A DNA stretch of 49,386 bases from Blastocatellia bacterium (GCA_003487805.1 DNNE01000049.1:28023-77408), one strand, 5' to 3'. Positions 32,513 to 41,332 are shown, counted from the stretch's first letter. Numbers and translations: made by a program. The notes: generated by a model from the letters alone, not told the origin.

Positions 32513-33064
32513 ATGAAATCAACAGCCAAACTTCTACTTCTCATCGCTTTGTGTGCATTTCCACACAATTTTCTTGCGGCGTCTGCGCCAACACCTGCGC
32601 CCGAACCCAACATCGACATCAAGGGCTACTACTCGAGCGACAAGGCGCAACGTGGACGCGTCGTGCGCGCGGCAGTCGTGATGGAAATTCCCGGCGGCTA
32701 TCACGTTAATGCAAATCGTCCGTTGGGCAAGTATGCGATTCCCACGACGGTCAAGATTGAAGCGCCCAAGGGTGTGATCGTTGGTCCTATCGCTTTTCCC
32801 CGCGCGCTCGTCCGGAAACTGAAAGCTGTGAACAACGAATCGCTGGCCGTTTACGAAGGTCGCGCAATCATGCGATTCAATGTCACCGTGCCCGCGAATT
32901 ACGGCGATGGATGGCTCAATTTGAAAGCGCGTTTGCGCTATCAAAGTTGCAATGACGATGTTTGTTTCCCGCCCAAGAACCAGGACATCGATTTTGGTCT
33001 CAACGTAGTCGGCGCGAATGACCGGGTCGGGCGCGCTAATGGCTGGGTGTTCGGCGGAAGATAG
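32513..33064 (+). CDS. Exported DsbD N-terminal-like domain protein
   Basis: 183 residues. A signal peptide (1-23) and a short Pro-rich linker are followed by the DsbD N-terminal (cDsbD alpha) fold. The defining motif LRYQSCNDDVCFPP provides redox Cys146 and Cys151. In full DsbD this domain hands electrons to periplasmic partners. Here it stands alone, without the membrane and thioredoxin domains, so it may receive electrons from another protein. It is the third gene after rlmN. Confidence 0.88.
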   Translation: MKSTAKLLLLIALCAFPHNFLAASAPTPAPEPNIDIKGYYSSDKAQRGRVVRAAVVMEIPGGYHVNANRPLGKYAIPTTVKIEAPKGVIVGPIAFPRALVRKLKAVNNESLAVYEGRAIMRFNVTVPANYGDGWLNLKARLRYQSCNDDVCFPPKNQDIDFGLNVVGANDRVGRANGWVFGGR

Positions 33065-33094
33065 CAAGTAGGGCCGACTGGTTGGCTCCCGACC

Positions 33095-33616
33095 ATGTTC
33101 CAAGAGTACCAAGTCACGTACGCAGGCTTATGGTGGCGCGTTCTGGCGTACCTGATCGATGGGGTGATCTTCTCCGTCGTGTTTTTTCCGCTGGGCATCC
33201 TCGTCGGTGTGGCGCTGGTATCGGGCGGCGCCGACCAGAATTCGCCAATACTGCCGGGGATCAGAATCACGCTTAATGGATTCGAGCTCCTGGTGGGCTG
33301 GCTCTATTACGCCTTCCTCGAAAGTTCGCCCTGGCAAGGCACGATTGGAAAGAAACTCGTTGGATTGCGCGTCACGGACTTGAACGGCAATCGGATCAGC
33401 TTTGCCAGAGCAACGGGACGATACTTCGGTGGGGTTTTGTCGGCAATGATTTGTTTTGTCGGATTCCTAATGGTCGCGTTCACCGAGAAGAAACAGGGAC
33501 TGCACGACATCATGGCCGGAACCTTAGTGCTGAGGGGACCGGCGCAACCAGACTATCCATATCCGCCCAATCCACCGGATTTTGGTTATCGCGGCGGCAC
33601 ATTAAACATCGGCTAG
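33095..33616 (+). CDS. RDD family membrane protein
   Basis: 173 residues with three hydrophobic segments (about 11-45, 62-75 and 112-130). WWRVLAYLIDGVIFSVVF carries the Arg and Asp of the RDD name, and QGTIGKKLVGLRVTDLNGNRISFARATGRY is the second diagnostic block. RDD proteins are small integral membrane proteins of poorly defined, possibly transport-related, function. The C-terminus is Pro-rich. Confidence 0.9.
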   Translation: MFQEYQVTYAGLWWRVLAYLIDGVIFSVVFFPLGILVGVALVSGGADQNSPILPGIRITLNGFELLVGWLYYAFLESSPWQGTIGKKLVGLRVTDLNGNRISFARATGRYFGGVLSAMICFVGFLMVAFTEKKQGLHDIMAGTLVLRGPAQPDYPYPPNPPDFGYRGGTLNIG

Positions 33617-33637
33617 CGATGAGCGCGTGAGGCCGTT

Positions 33638-34486
33638 CTATCGAGTTCCGATGACAGACATTAGCCGGCCTACGCGTCCGTGTTTTTGTTTTTCTCGTCG
33701 ATAGGAAAAGAAGAGATCGTTTCGATCCATCGTGCAAAACGGAGCAATGTGGATGTGGTCTGAAGAGATACCTGCTTCAATAAGTTGATCGCGGTTCGCC
33801 TGGTGCAGATCAATTCGCGCGTGCCCCTCGCGAGTCGCCGTGAAGAGTTTATTAGCCGGTGGAAATCGTTCTTTGAAGACACTGATAACTTCGGTGCCCA
33901 CTTCGTAGCAGCAGGCATTTGCAGCCGGACCGATTGCGGCGCGCATATCTTCGGCGCGCGCCCGGAATTCACGCTGCAATTTTGCAATGGCGAGTTTCAC
34001 GATGGACGACGAAGTTCCGCGCCAACCCGCGTGCACCGCGGCAAAAGATCGCGTGACATGATCGCCAATCAATACCGGCACGCAATCGGCCGTCTTAATC
34101 GCCAGCAGCACGTTAGGGGTGTCGCTCACGAGAGCGTCGCAGTACTCGTCATCGCCCAGGACGCCGGGCTTCGACTGCGCTTCGGCTGCCGAATGAACCA
34201 CGCGCACGTCGATTCCGTGCACTTGCCAGCAGCCGGTCAGGAGCCAGTCGTCATCAAAGAGTTTGAGAAAGCGCCGGCGATTCTCATAAATATTTTCCGC
34301 ATCGTCTTCGTTGAAGCCGGCCAGATTCAAAGCCTGCTCAGGCATGGGGCTGACACCGCCGAGGCGAGTTGAAAATGCATTAGCGAAACCGTCCCGTTCC
34401 AGTGGCGCACAAATCAACGCGCGCACGCCGTCGCGTTCGCGCCAGTAAAAGCCGGCACTTTGGAGTTCGTTTTCATCTGTGATCAT
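33638..34486 (-). CDS. pgeF: Peptidoglycan editing factor PgeF / laccase-domain protein
   Basis: 282 residues from the ATG at 34486; starts at 34504, 34507 or 34543 are in frame but would overlap acpS more. Cu-oxidase_4 family: FSTRLGGVSP, WQVHGIDVRVV, KTADCVPVLI, AVHAGWRGT and RIDLHQANRDQL contain the conserved His and Cys metal and active-site residues. Family members act as purine nucleoside enzymes and help keep L-Ser out of peptidoglycan peptides. It is divergent from acpS, and their start regions overlap. Confidence 0.92.
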   Translation of the reverse strand: MITDENELQSAGFYWRERDGVRALICAPLERDGFANAFSTRLGGVSPMPEQALNLAGFNEDDAENIYENRRRFLKLFDDDWLLTGCWQVHGIDVRVVHSAAEAQSKPGVLGDDEYCDALVSDTPNVLLAIKTADCVPVLIGDHVTRSFAAVHAGWRGTSSSIVKLAIAKLQREFRARAEDMRAAIGPAANACCYEVGTEVISVFKERFPPANKLFTATREGHARIDLHQANRDQLIEAGISSDHIHIAPFCTMDRNDLFFSYRREKQKHGRVGRLMSVIGTR

Positions 34487-34859
34487 TTCAATCGGAGTTG
34501 ACATCATCGAAGTTGGCCGCGTGCGTGAAACTATCGAGCGCACGCCGCGGTTTGCTCAACGCGTCTTCACTGACGCCGAGCGGGCTTACTGTGAATCGCG
34601 TGGCGCCGCGGCTGCCCAACATTATGCCGCGCGTTTCGCGGCAAAAGAAGCCGCCCTGAAAGCTCTGCAAACAGGCTGGAGCGGGGGCATCAGCTGGCAG
34701 GACGTCGAAGTCGGAGCGAAAGATTCGGGCGCGCCTGTGATTTCATTCCATGGCCGAGCGCGCGAGTTGTATGAACAAACCGGAGCAGCGAGAGCGCATC
34801 TTTCGATCGCGCATACCACTGAACATGCGATTGCGGAAGTGATTTTGGAGAGGGATTGA
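34479..34859 (+). CDS. acpS: Holo-[acyl-carrier-protein] synthase
   Basis: 126 residues from a GTG start. IISIGVDIIEVGRVRETI carries the Asp that binds Mg and CoA. FTDAERAYCES and YAARFAAKEAALKAL complete the phosphopantetheinyl transferase site, and HLSIAHTTEHAIAEVIL closes the domain. It transfers 4'-phosphopantetheine from CoA to acyl carrier protein. Its start lies inside the 5' end of the oppositely oriented pgeF. Confidence 0.95.
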   Translation: MIISIGVDIIEVGRVRETIERTPRFAQRVFTDAERAYCESRGAAAAQHYAARFAAKEAALKALQTGWSGGISWQDVEVGAKDSGAPVISFHGRARELYEQTGAARAHLSIAHTTEHAIAEVILERD

Positions 34860-34868
34860 GTAAAATAG

Positions 34869-34985
34869 TTCACCACAAAGACACGAAGGGCACTAAGACG
34901 GTAACTGTAAGCAGTAAGAAGAGGTCAAAGTCCGCAGCCGTACTGTTGTGATCATTCTTTGTGTCCTTTGTGACTTTGTGGTGAG
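34869..34985. repeat. Inverted repeat (CACCACAAAG type)
   Basis: Arms 34869-34897 and 34957-34985 are reverse complements with about five mismatches; the outer part CACCACAAAG / CTTTGTGGTG is perfect. It lies between the convergent acpS and MBL genes. Confidence 0.75.
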
Positions 34986-35017
34986 TTTTCTCTCTGAGGC
35001 AAGTCGACCTTGCGCCA

Positions 35018-35710
35018 CTAAAACCGCCCGCTGCTGCCAATCGAATACGCGCCCGTGAGAAACGGATTAGTTCGCCGTTCTGCGCCGATTGTAGTCGTTG
35101 GCCCATGGCCCGAATAAACTTCCACCTCATCGCCGAGCGGCAGAATCTTGTTGAAGAGCGAATCCATTAATTCCTCAGTCGATCCGCCGGGTAAATCAGT
35201 GCGGCCGATCGAGCCGGCGAACAAACAATCGCCGACAAACACTTTTTTCTCGCCTGGTTCAAACAGCACAACATGTCCCGGCGTGTGACCCGGGCAATGG
35301 ATCACTTTGAAATTCAGTTCGCCAACCTTGTAAATCTGACCGTCGCTCCAATGCTCGTCAGGCTTCGGTGGCGGCTCATAATCAAAGCCATATTCGGCCC
35401 ACTGTGAGCGTGGAATGCCAATCCAGGCCGGCTGGCTCGGCAACTGATCGTAAATCGGTTCGTCAGCAGGATGGATGATGATGTGCGCGCCGGGCTTTCG
35501 TTTCTTTAGTCCCGCCACGCCGCCGATGTGGTCCATGTGCGCGTGGGTGCAGGCGATTGCTTGTAATTCAAACCCATGTTTGTCGATGGCGGCGACGATA
35601 CTCTCGGAATCGTCACCGGGATCGATACAGATCGCGCGCTTGGTTTTCTCGCAGCCAACGATGCGCGTGTGTTGCTGAAATGCGGTGACAGTGATTTCTT
35701 CGATGATCAT
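35018..35710 (-). CDS. MBL-fold metallo-hydrolase, glyoxalase II-like
   Basis: 230 residues of the metallo-beta-lactamase fold. The zinc ligands are visible as THAHMDHIGG (HxHxDH), CPGHTPGHVVLF, FVGDCLFAGSIGRTDLPGG and VYSGHGPTTTIGAERRTNPFL. The small size and C-terminus match the YcbL/GloB-like short hydrolases rather than full glyoxalase II. The substrate is probably a thioester. Its ATG overlaps the stop of the DUF5615 gene by four bases. Confidence 0.92.
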   Translation of the reverse strand: MIIEEITVTAFQQHTRIVGCEKTKRAICIDPGDDSESIVAAIDKHGFELQAIACTHAHMDHIGGVAGLKKRKPGAHIIIHPADEPIYDQLPSQPAWIGIPRSQWAEYGFDYEPPPKPDEHWSDGQIYKVGELNFKVIHCPGHTPGHVVLFEPGEKKVFVGDCLFAGSIGRTDLPGGSTEELMDSLFNKILPLGDEVEVYSGHGPTTTIGAERRTNPFLTGAYSIGSSGRF

Positions 35711-36039
35711 GGACCAATCTCATCTTCTTCCGGTATTCGCACTAACTCACCAGGCCTAATTGTATCTATGGCGAGAGCAATTCGAGACATGAGTCGCTTG
35801 AGAATTCTAATGCGGTTTGAGGGAAGGCCGATTACTGATATTTGTCGTTTGAATAAGTTCTGCTGAAAAGGGAGGTTTTTGTCGGTAGTTATGAGCAATT
35901 GAAAACGACCAGCCATCAAATCCAGTAAGTCACCGTTTCTAATCCCTCTCCAACCTAATTCTTGAACAGTCGCAATGGAGAGATGTTTAAGGTGCTTCTG
36001 AATGATATCGGGTACACCTTCATCGAGGAGAACTCTCAC
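35707..36039 (-). CDS. DUF5615 PIN-like toxin
   Basis: 110 residues. The opening MRVLLDEGVPDIIQKHL and the central LLITTDKNLPFQQNL carry the acidic residues of the PIN-like DUF5615 group. Such proteins are usually the toxin, a putative RNase, partnered with DUF433 antitoxins. Here the DUF433 gene lies immediately upstream and overlaps by 20 bases, the usual antitoxin-first order. The stop overlaps the next gene start (ATGA). Confidence 0.85.
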   Translation of the reverse strand: MRVLLDEGVPDIIQKHLKHLSIATVQELGWRGIRNGDLLDLMAGRFQLLITTDKNLPFQQNLFKRQISVIGLPSNRIRILKRLMSRIALAIDTIRPGELVRIPEEDEIGP

Positions 36040-36280
36040 CTTTGTAGGCCAATCTATTTATAGACACCAGGGGAAACTTAATTATCGCGAGCGCTTGTTC
36101 GCGAGATACGGATGGAAAGTTCTCGAGGAATTCATCAAGCGAAACACCGTCCGCCAGGTTATTAGTTAGCGCGTCAACCGGAACTCGTGTGCCGGCGAAC
36201 ACAGGTGTGCCACTCATGATTTCCGGATCGATGTTGATGGGCAGCTCCGCAATAGCTTGTTCTTCAATTACGACGTTCAT
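36020..36280 (-). CDS. DUF433 antitoxin
   Basis: 86 residues. The DUF433 signature is clear: INIDPEIMSGTPVFAGTRVPVDALTNNLADG then LDEFLENFPSVSREQALAII. The domain is a small helix-turn-helix-like fold that acts as the antitoxin and repressor for DUF5615 toxins. It overlaps the toxin gene by 20 bases, which suggests coupled translation. The first gene of the three-gene minus-strand unit. Confidence 0.88.
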   Translation of the reverse strand: MNVVIEEQAIAELPINIDPEIMSGTPVFAGTRVPVDALTNNLADGVSLDEFLENFPSVSREQALAIIKFPLVSINRLAYKGESSPR

Positions 36281-36397
36281 TTTGTTGTCACCCTCGATAT
36301 CTTAACACGAGTGTCGTCCACACTCGTTAGGCAATTGAAAACCATTTTCCAGCATCCAAAGAGTATAATTCCTCATCGGAGTTTCCGCATACGAGTT

Positions 36398-37471
36398 ATG
36401 CCACTCACTGCTACAGCTGCTTCACTCGCTGAAGTTTTGGACGAGATGACCGCGGAAGGCGCGGCTGAGCTTACTGAGCATCTCGCCGGCAACGCGCTCA
36501 AATGCTACGCGTGTGGTCATCGCTGTCTCATCAAAGAAGGCAAGCGCGGCATTTGCAAGGTTCGCTTCAACGAAGGCGGGCATCTGCGCGTGCCGGCGAA
36601 TTATGTGGCGGCGCTGGCTTGCGATCCGACTGAGAAGAAACCCTTCTTTCATTGCCTGCCGGGATCGGACACGTTGACTTTCGGCATGCTCGGCTGCGAC
36701 TTGCACTGCGCGTATTGTCAGAACTGGTTGACGTCACAGGCACTGCGCGACGATGCGGCCGTGTCGCCGCCTCAGGTCATGACGGCCGATCGCCTGGTCG
36801 CCATGGCAAAGGCGTACGGCGCATCAATGGTCGGGTCGAGTTACAACGAACCGCTAATCACTGCCGAATGGGCGGTCGAAGTATTTAAGAAGGTCCGGCC
36901 TGAAGGGTTTCGCACCGCGTTCATTTCAAACGGCAACGCGACTCCGCAAGTGCTCGACTATCTGCGGCCCTGGACGGATTGCTACAAGATCGATTTGAAA
37001 TCGATGAGCGATCGAAATTACCGGCAGCTTGGCGGCGTAGTCGATAACATCCTGGATACCGTGAAGATGGTCCATGAGCGCGGCTTCTGGGAAGAGATCG
37101 TGACGCTCGTCATTCCCGGCTTCAACGATTCGGAAGATGAACTAAAACGCGCGGCAGACTTCATCGCTTCAGTTTCGCCGGACATCCCGTGGCACGTCAC
37201 CGCATTTCATCAGGACTATCACATGCAGGACAACGCGAACACGACCGCTGAGCAATTGGTGCGTGCCTGCGAGATTGGTCGCGATGCAGGGTTGCGTTAC
37301 GTGTATGCAGGAAATTTGCCGGGGCGGGTCGGGCGTTGGGAAAACACCTATTGTCCCAACTGCGATGAATTGTTAGTTGAGCGTTACGGTTATCTGATCC
37401 GTCAGATGAAGGTCACCAGCGACGGTCAATGTCCGTCGTGCTCAACGCGAATTCCCGGTGTTTGGTCTTAA
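36398..37471 (+). CDS. amrS: AmmeMemoRadiSam-system radical SAM enzyme
   Basis: 357 residues from the ATG at 36398; the frame is open upstream to 36257, but conservation begins at LAEVLDEMT. Cys36-x2-Cys39-x3-Cys43 (CYACGHRC) with Cys53 forms an N-terminal cysteine cluster, and GCDLHCAYCQNW (Cys100, 104, 107) is the radical SAM cluster. SYNEPLI, SNGN and YAGNLPG are family blocks shared with pyruvate formate-lyase activators. The Memo and AMMECR1 partners are not adjacent. The substrate is unknown. Confidence 0.9.
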   Translation: MPLTATAASLAEVLDEMTAEGAAELTEHLAGNALKCYACGHRCLIKEGKRGICKVRFNEGGHLRVPANYVAALACDPTEKKPFFHCLPGSDTLTFGMLGCDLHCAYCQNWLTSQALRDDAAVSPPQVMTADRLVAMAKAYGASMVGSSYNEPLITAEWAVEVFKKVRPEGFRTAFISNGNATPQVLDYLRPWTDCYKIDLKSMSDRNYRQLGGVVDNILDTVKMVHERGFWEEIVTLVIPGFNDSEDELKRAADFIASVSPDIPWHVTAFHQDYHMQDNANTTAEQLVRACEIGRDAGLRYVYAGNLPGRVGRWENTYCPNCDELLVERYGYLIRQMKVTSDGQCPSCSTRIPGVWS

Positions 37472-37494
37472 GAGGAGTAACGCAGATAAAAACG

Positions 37495-37524
37495 AAGGGC
37501 AGCGATCGTGAAATCGCCGCCCTT
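37495..37524. terminator. Terminator hairpin between convergent genes
   Basis: AAGGGC-a-GCGAT pairs with ATCGC-c-GCCCTT around a short loop. On the minus strand the hairpin is followed by TTTTTAT, so it suits the frameshifted lipoprotein gene. On the plus strand there is only TTC after the stem. It lies 24 bases after amrS. Confidence 0.75.
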
Positions 37525-37537
37525 CTGAGTTGGAGAC

Positions 37538-38454
37538 TTACTTCTTTTCCGCTGGCGCTGCCGGCGTTCCCTGATGAAGCAGCGCTTGCCACTTGCCGTT
37601 TCGATTCGCCCAAATCGTCGAATGATATTCTGTGGGCAACCCGGGAAGCTTCACTGTATAAGTTACGATCGATGCGTCGTCATCGAGCTTCAACGTCCTC
37701 CAATCGCCCAACTCAGTCTTCGAAAAATTCATTCCGCTTACGCTCTTTACTGAGCCGGCCTTGTCATAAACACCGTCAGCCTCGATCTCCATTGAATCGC
37801 TGGCGAGATAGGAAGCGAACGCATCATAGTTCCCGCTCTTGAGCGCATCCCACACCATCTTTTCGTTCGCCGTCACATCTGATCCGGCGTCAGCAGGTTT
37901 GGCCATCGGACTTGTCGAGCTTTTTGCTGATTTTCCCGGGGTTGGTTGAGCCATCGGCTTCCCCGCCAATGTTTCCTGATAAAAAACCGTGATCCATTCG
38001 CCGTTGCGGTTTACATATACGGACGCTTCGCGATATGGACCCGGCGGGGCCGGCTGTCCCTTGAAGTTGGCTTTGACGGTCACGCTATAGGTGATGATCA
38101 CGGCGTCCTTATCGATCGGCAACATCTTCCAATCGGTATACGTGATATCGGAAAGATCAAAGTCCTTCACGCCCTCGACGCTCTTCGCCTTGTCATGAAC
38201 GCCATCATCGAGGACTTCGATGTAATCGCCGGCTAACATCTTTGCGAATCCATCCCAGTCTTTCTTCTTGATCATATCCCAAGAAGCTTTTTCCTTGGCG
38301 ATAATGTCAGCCTCAGAAACAGTGGCAACTGCTTTTGTGTCTGCCGGTTTTTTGCGTTATTCGCATTAGCAGGCATGTCCTTGTTGCCAGAGGGCTGCGT
38401 CGCACAGGCAGCCGCCAGGATTAACAAAGACACGAGGGCAAGAATCTTCTTCAT
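37538..38454 (-). CDS. Lipoprotein with two NTF2-like domains, broken by a frameshift
   Basis: A lipoprotein signal (MKKILALVSLLILAAACATQ, lipobox AAAC) begins at 38454. The frame breaks at a run of six A (mRNA sense; T at 38348-38353). Adding one A joins it in frame to KKPADTKAVATVSEADIIAK and on to the long C-terminal part (from 38275: MIKKKDWDGFAKMLAGDYIE). That part holds two similar SnoaL/DUF4440 (NTF2-like) domains, about residues 60-165 and 195-305. So the gene is intact except for one missing base in a homopolymer: sequencing error, mutation, or phase-switching slippage. The second domain repeats the first (DGVHDKAKSV / DGVYDKAGSV). Function unknown. Confidence 0.78.
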
Positions 38455-38553
38455 AAGCGCTCCTTCATTTAACTAATTTGTTCAGTGCTTCTATGCCAAA
38501 AACCCCATAGCGTCAAGAAAAAGAGTGCGCCGCGCGCCATCATTCAGAGAATG

Positions 38554-39246
38554 TTACCGCGGAGTCGGTTTCCTTTGCGGAGTCCCGAGCTTTGCCGGCG
38601 TCGGCCTCGCAGTCGGTGATGCTTTGGCCGCGGGCGATGATTTAGGCGACGGCGACGGTTTAGGCGACGCGGATGGTTTCGGTGTCGCCGATGGCGATGC
38701 AGTTGGGCCTGGATTTCTAACCGGCACCGTTGCCGAGGCTACGAGTTGCCATTGCCCATTGCGGCGCGCAAACGTGTCGACTGATCGGAAATCGCCGCTC
38801 ACATCCTGTGTTTTCCCGTCAGGCGTTTTGTACTTCCCGCCCTTCACAGTAGTGCGCAGGCGAACGACGGCGGAATCACTATCGAGCACGGTGACCGTTA
38901 GATCCGATAGCTCCCATGAGTCCGCTGACAACGCGCCGGCCTCGATATCTTTCATGTCCTGGTCCTTGCTGCCGGTACTGCCATCCGGATAGACGAGCAG
39001 GATGTCGTCTGCTTCGACCTTGCGAACTGCGGCCACGTCGCGCTCTTTCAGGACGCGCGTCCAGTCGTTTTCAATTCGCGTCAGCTCTGCTTCGATTGCC
39101 GCTTTGTCCGGCGTAGGCTCCACGCTTGGCGCCGCGACGGCGTTCGTGTTGCTGTTAGAATTCTGCGGACTTGCACAACCAGAATAGAAGGCTGTGACTG
39201 CTCCGATCAGAATAGAAAGAAGTGTGATACCGAAATGTTTCCTCAT
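38554..39246 (-). CDS. Lipoprotein with one NTF2-like (DUF4440) domain and Pro-rich tail
   Basis: 230 residues. The lipobox is SGCASP after a 20-residue hydrophobic signal. The domain (about 52-175; IENDWTRVLKERDVAAVRKVEADDILLVYPDGS) is the DUF4440/SnoaL type, related to the next gene. The last 55 residues are Pro/Ser/Ala/Lys repeats (SPKPSPSPKSSP). No function can be read. It forms a minus-strand cluster with the frameshifted relative. Confidence 0.82.
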   Translation of the reverse strand: MRKHFGITLLSILIGAVTAFYSGCASPQNSNSNTNAVAAPSVEPTPDKAAIEAELTRIENDWTRVLKERDVAAVRKVEADDILLVYPDGSTGSKDQDMKDIEAGALSADSWELSDLTVTVLDSDSAVVRLRTTVKGGKYKTPDGKTQDVSGDFRSVDTFARRNGQWQLVASATVPVRNPGPTASPSATPKPSASPKPSPSPKSSPAAKASPTARPTPAKLGTPQRKPTPR

Positions 39247-39506
39247 TAGGCTTACTCCCTGGTCCAGTTAGTTTGCAGTGTCGTGTTATCGCACTGCGCT
39301 CGATTGCTTCTATTCCAAATTCGCGACTGAGTCAATGACTTTGACTCCTCACTGGCATCGGCAGGAGCCACGGGCGAAAGAGTATTGACTTGCAGTAGGG
39401 CATGTCTTATTGTCTGTTCGCAAACGCGGCGATCTGGAACCAGCGAGCCGCTTTCACCCTTCCGCCGCGTAAATCTTTGCGCGGCCCGAATCGCAGGAGG
39501 AATCAG

Positions 39507-39995
39507 ATGTTTTGTGTTTCCCTCAGACGCTTTCCAGGCCGAGTCATCAAGTCGTGTCTTATCGTTGTTTGTGCCGTCGCGTTCCTATCTGTTTCGGCGA
39601 GCTCATTTGCCCAAAAACCGGTGGCGGACAATAGTCCGCAGTTTAGCGACTTTAGGGGTGTGCATATCGGTATGCCCACCGAAGAAGTCCGGAAGAAATT
39701 AGGCAACCCGCGCGACAAAGGTGACGAGCAGGACTTCTATGTTTTCAACGACACCCAGGCGGTCCAGATCTTCTATGACAAGGCGAAGACCGTAAACGCA
39801 ATCTCGATCGATTTCATGAGCGGTGCTAATCAAATTCCCGATCCTAAGAACGTGGTCGGTGAACTAGAGGTCAAGACTGACGGGTCCGCATACAAATTGG
39901 TGCGCTATCCGAAAGCGGGTTACTGGGTCTCGTACAGCCGGACGGCCGGAAAAGATCCCACCACCACGATCACGATGCAAAAAATAGACCGCTAA
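39507..39995 (+). CDS. Exported BamE/SmpA-like small protein
   Basis: 162 residues from the ATG at 39507 (AGGAGG six bases upstream, which excludes the longer frame from 39402). A signal peptide (about 12-35) ends at SSFAQ. The mature domain contains FRGVHIGMPTEEVRKKLGNPRDK and FNDTQAVQIFYD, similar to the GM-x2-xV-x2-xLG-xP layout of BamE and related periplasmic domains. A role in outer-membrane assembly is only a family analogy. A terminator follows. Confidence 0.78.
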   Translation: MFCVSLRRFPGRVIKSCLIVVCAVAFLSVSASSFAQKPVADNSPQFSDFRGVHIGMPTEEVRKKLGNPRDKGDEQDFYVFNDTQAVQIFYDKAKTVNAISIDFMSGANQIPDPKNVVGELEVKTDGSAYKLVRYPKAGYWVSYSRTAGKDPTTTITMQKIDR

Positions 39996-40017
39996 ATCGC
40001 GAGCCCAGCTATTTATG

Positions 40018-40056
40018 AAAAGGCCGGTCGAGTCATTCGTCCGGCCTTTTGCTTTT
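40018..40056 (+). terminator. Rho-independent terminator after the BamE-like gene
   Basis: A 10-bp perfect stem (AAAAGGCCGG / CCGGCCTTTT) encloses a 13-base loop and is followed by GCTTTT. It lies 22 bases after the stop codon. Confidence 0.9.
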
Positions 40057-40147
40057 AAGATCCACACTATTCGGCGTCCGCGCTGGACATCTACGTGATG
40101 CCATGTTGAAGTGTTGAGTTCGAGATCAGGAGGAATTGTTTGCCAGT

Positions 40148-41248
40148 ATGCTTCGCGCAGGATTCGTAGGCTTACCAAACACCGGCAAGACGACGCTCTT
40201 CAACGCTGTCACTTCGCAGACCACGGCGGTGACCGCCAACTATGCTTTCTCGACCAGCAAGCCCAACGTCGGCGTGGTGGCCGTTCCGGATGAGAGACTC
40301 GCGCCGCTCGCAAAATTGGTCAAGACCGAAAAACTCGTTTCGGCGACGGTTGAATTTGTCGACATCGCCGGCCTCGTCCGTGGATCGTCACAGGGCGAAG
40401 GCATCGGCAATCAATTCCTGCACGCGATTCGCGAAACCGACACGATGATCCACGTCGTGCGCTGCTTTGAAAACGAATCGGTGCCGCACGTCGAAGAGAC
40501 GCTCAATCCACGGCGAGACATCGAAACGATTCAGATCGAATTAGCGCTGGCCGACCTGGCGACCGTTGAGCGCCGGCGAGAGCGCGTGCAGAAAACTGCC
40601 AAGGGCGGCGATAAAGCCGCGCGCGCAGAGTTAGCAGTTCTGGATAAACTCCAGCCGGCCCTGGAAGAGTTCAAGCCGGCGCGCAGCGTCGCTTTGAACG
40701 AAGAAGAAGCGACCATTGCGCGAAACTATTTTTTGCTGACGATGAAGCCGACAATCTATGCGGCCAACGTTAACGAGGCGGCGCTCGCCGACCCGGAAGC
40801 AAATGAACATGTGAAATCGACGCGCGCGGTGGCCACCGAAGAAGGTGCGGAGTGTGTAGTCATCTGCGCGCAACTCGAGGCCGACCTGGTCGACCTTTCC
40901 CTCGCCGAGCGGATCGAATATCTCGAATCGCTCGGCGTGAAAAGCAGCGGTGTCGATCAATTGATCAAGAGCGCGTATCGGGTTCTCGGCTTGATGTCGT
41001 TCTTAACTGCCGGCGAAAAGGAAGCCCGCGCCTGGACGATTCCACAGAACTCGCGTGCACAAGACGCCGCCGGAGCGATTCATTCGGACATCGCGCGCGG
41101 TTTCATTCGGGCTGAGATTGTCGGCTATGAAGACTTGATGCGCGCGGGATCTTATGCAACAGCCCGTGAACAGGGATTGCTTAGGCTCGAAGGCAAAGAC
41201 TACATCATGCAGGAAGGCGATATTGTTAATTTCAGATTTAACGTGTGA
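40148..41248 (+). CDS. ychF: Ribosome-binding ATPase YchF
   Basis: 366 residues from the ATG at 40148; a TTG at 40136 is also possible, with AGGAGG two bases ahead of it and 14 bases ahead of the ATG. The Obg-type P-loop is GLPNTGKTT (8-16; the usual form is GLPNVGKST), then VDIAGLVRGSSQGEGIGNQF as G3. The C-terminal TGS domain ends with YIMQEGDIVNFRFNV. YchF prefers ATP, binds the 70S ribosome and 50S subunit, and is linked to stress and redox responses. It is a single gene. Confidence 0.95.
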   Translation: MLRAGFVGLPNTGKTTLFNAVTSQTTAVTANYAFSTSKPNVGVVAVPDERLAPLAKLVKTEKLVSATVEFVDIAGLVRGSSQGEGIGNQFLHAIRETDTMIHVVRCFENESVPHVEETLNPRRDIETIQIELALADLATVERRRERVQKTAKGGDKAARAELAVLDKLQPALEEFKPARSVALNEEEATIARNYFLLTMKPTIYAANVNEAALADPEANEHVKSTRAVATEEGAECVVICAQLEADLVDLSLAERIEYLESLGVKSSGVDQLIKSAYRVLGLMSFLTAGEKEARAWTIPQNSRAQDAAGAIHSDIARGFIRAEIVGYEDLMRAGSYATAREQGLLRLEGKDYIMQEGDIVNFRFNV

Positions 41249-41332
41249 GAGAATCCGTCCGCGATGAAGGTGCGCGCGACGTTCCTGAGCCAGGCAGGCG
41301 TCGATTATGTTGAGATAGCTGCGTAAGAATGT

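Noticed and set aside
41264..41326. A 20-codon frame after ychF (MKVRATFLSQAGVDYVEIAA)
   Set aside because: Too short, with no ribosome binding site; nothing distinguishes it from chance.
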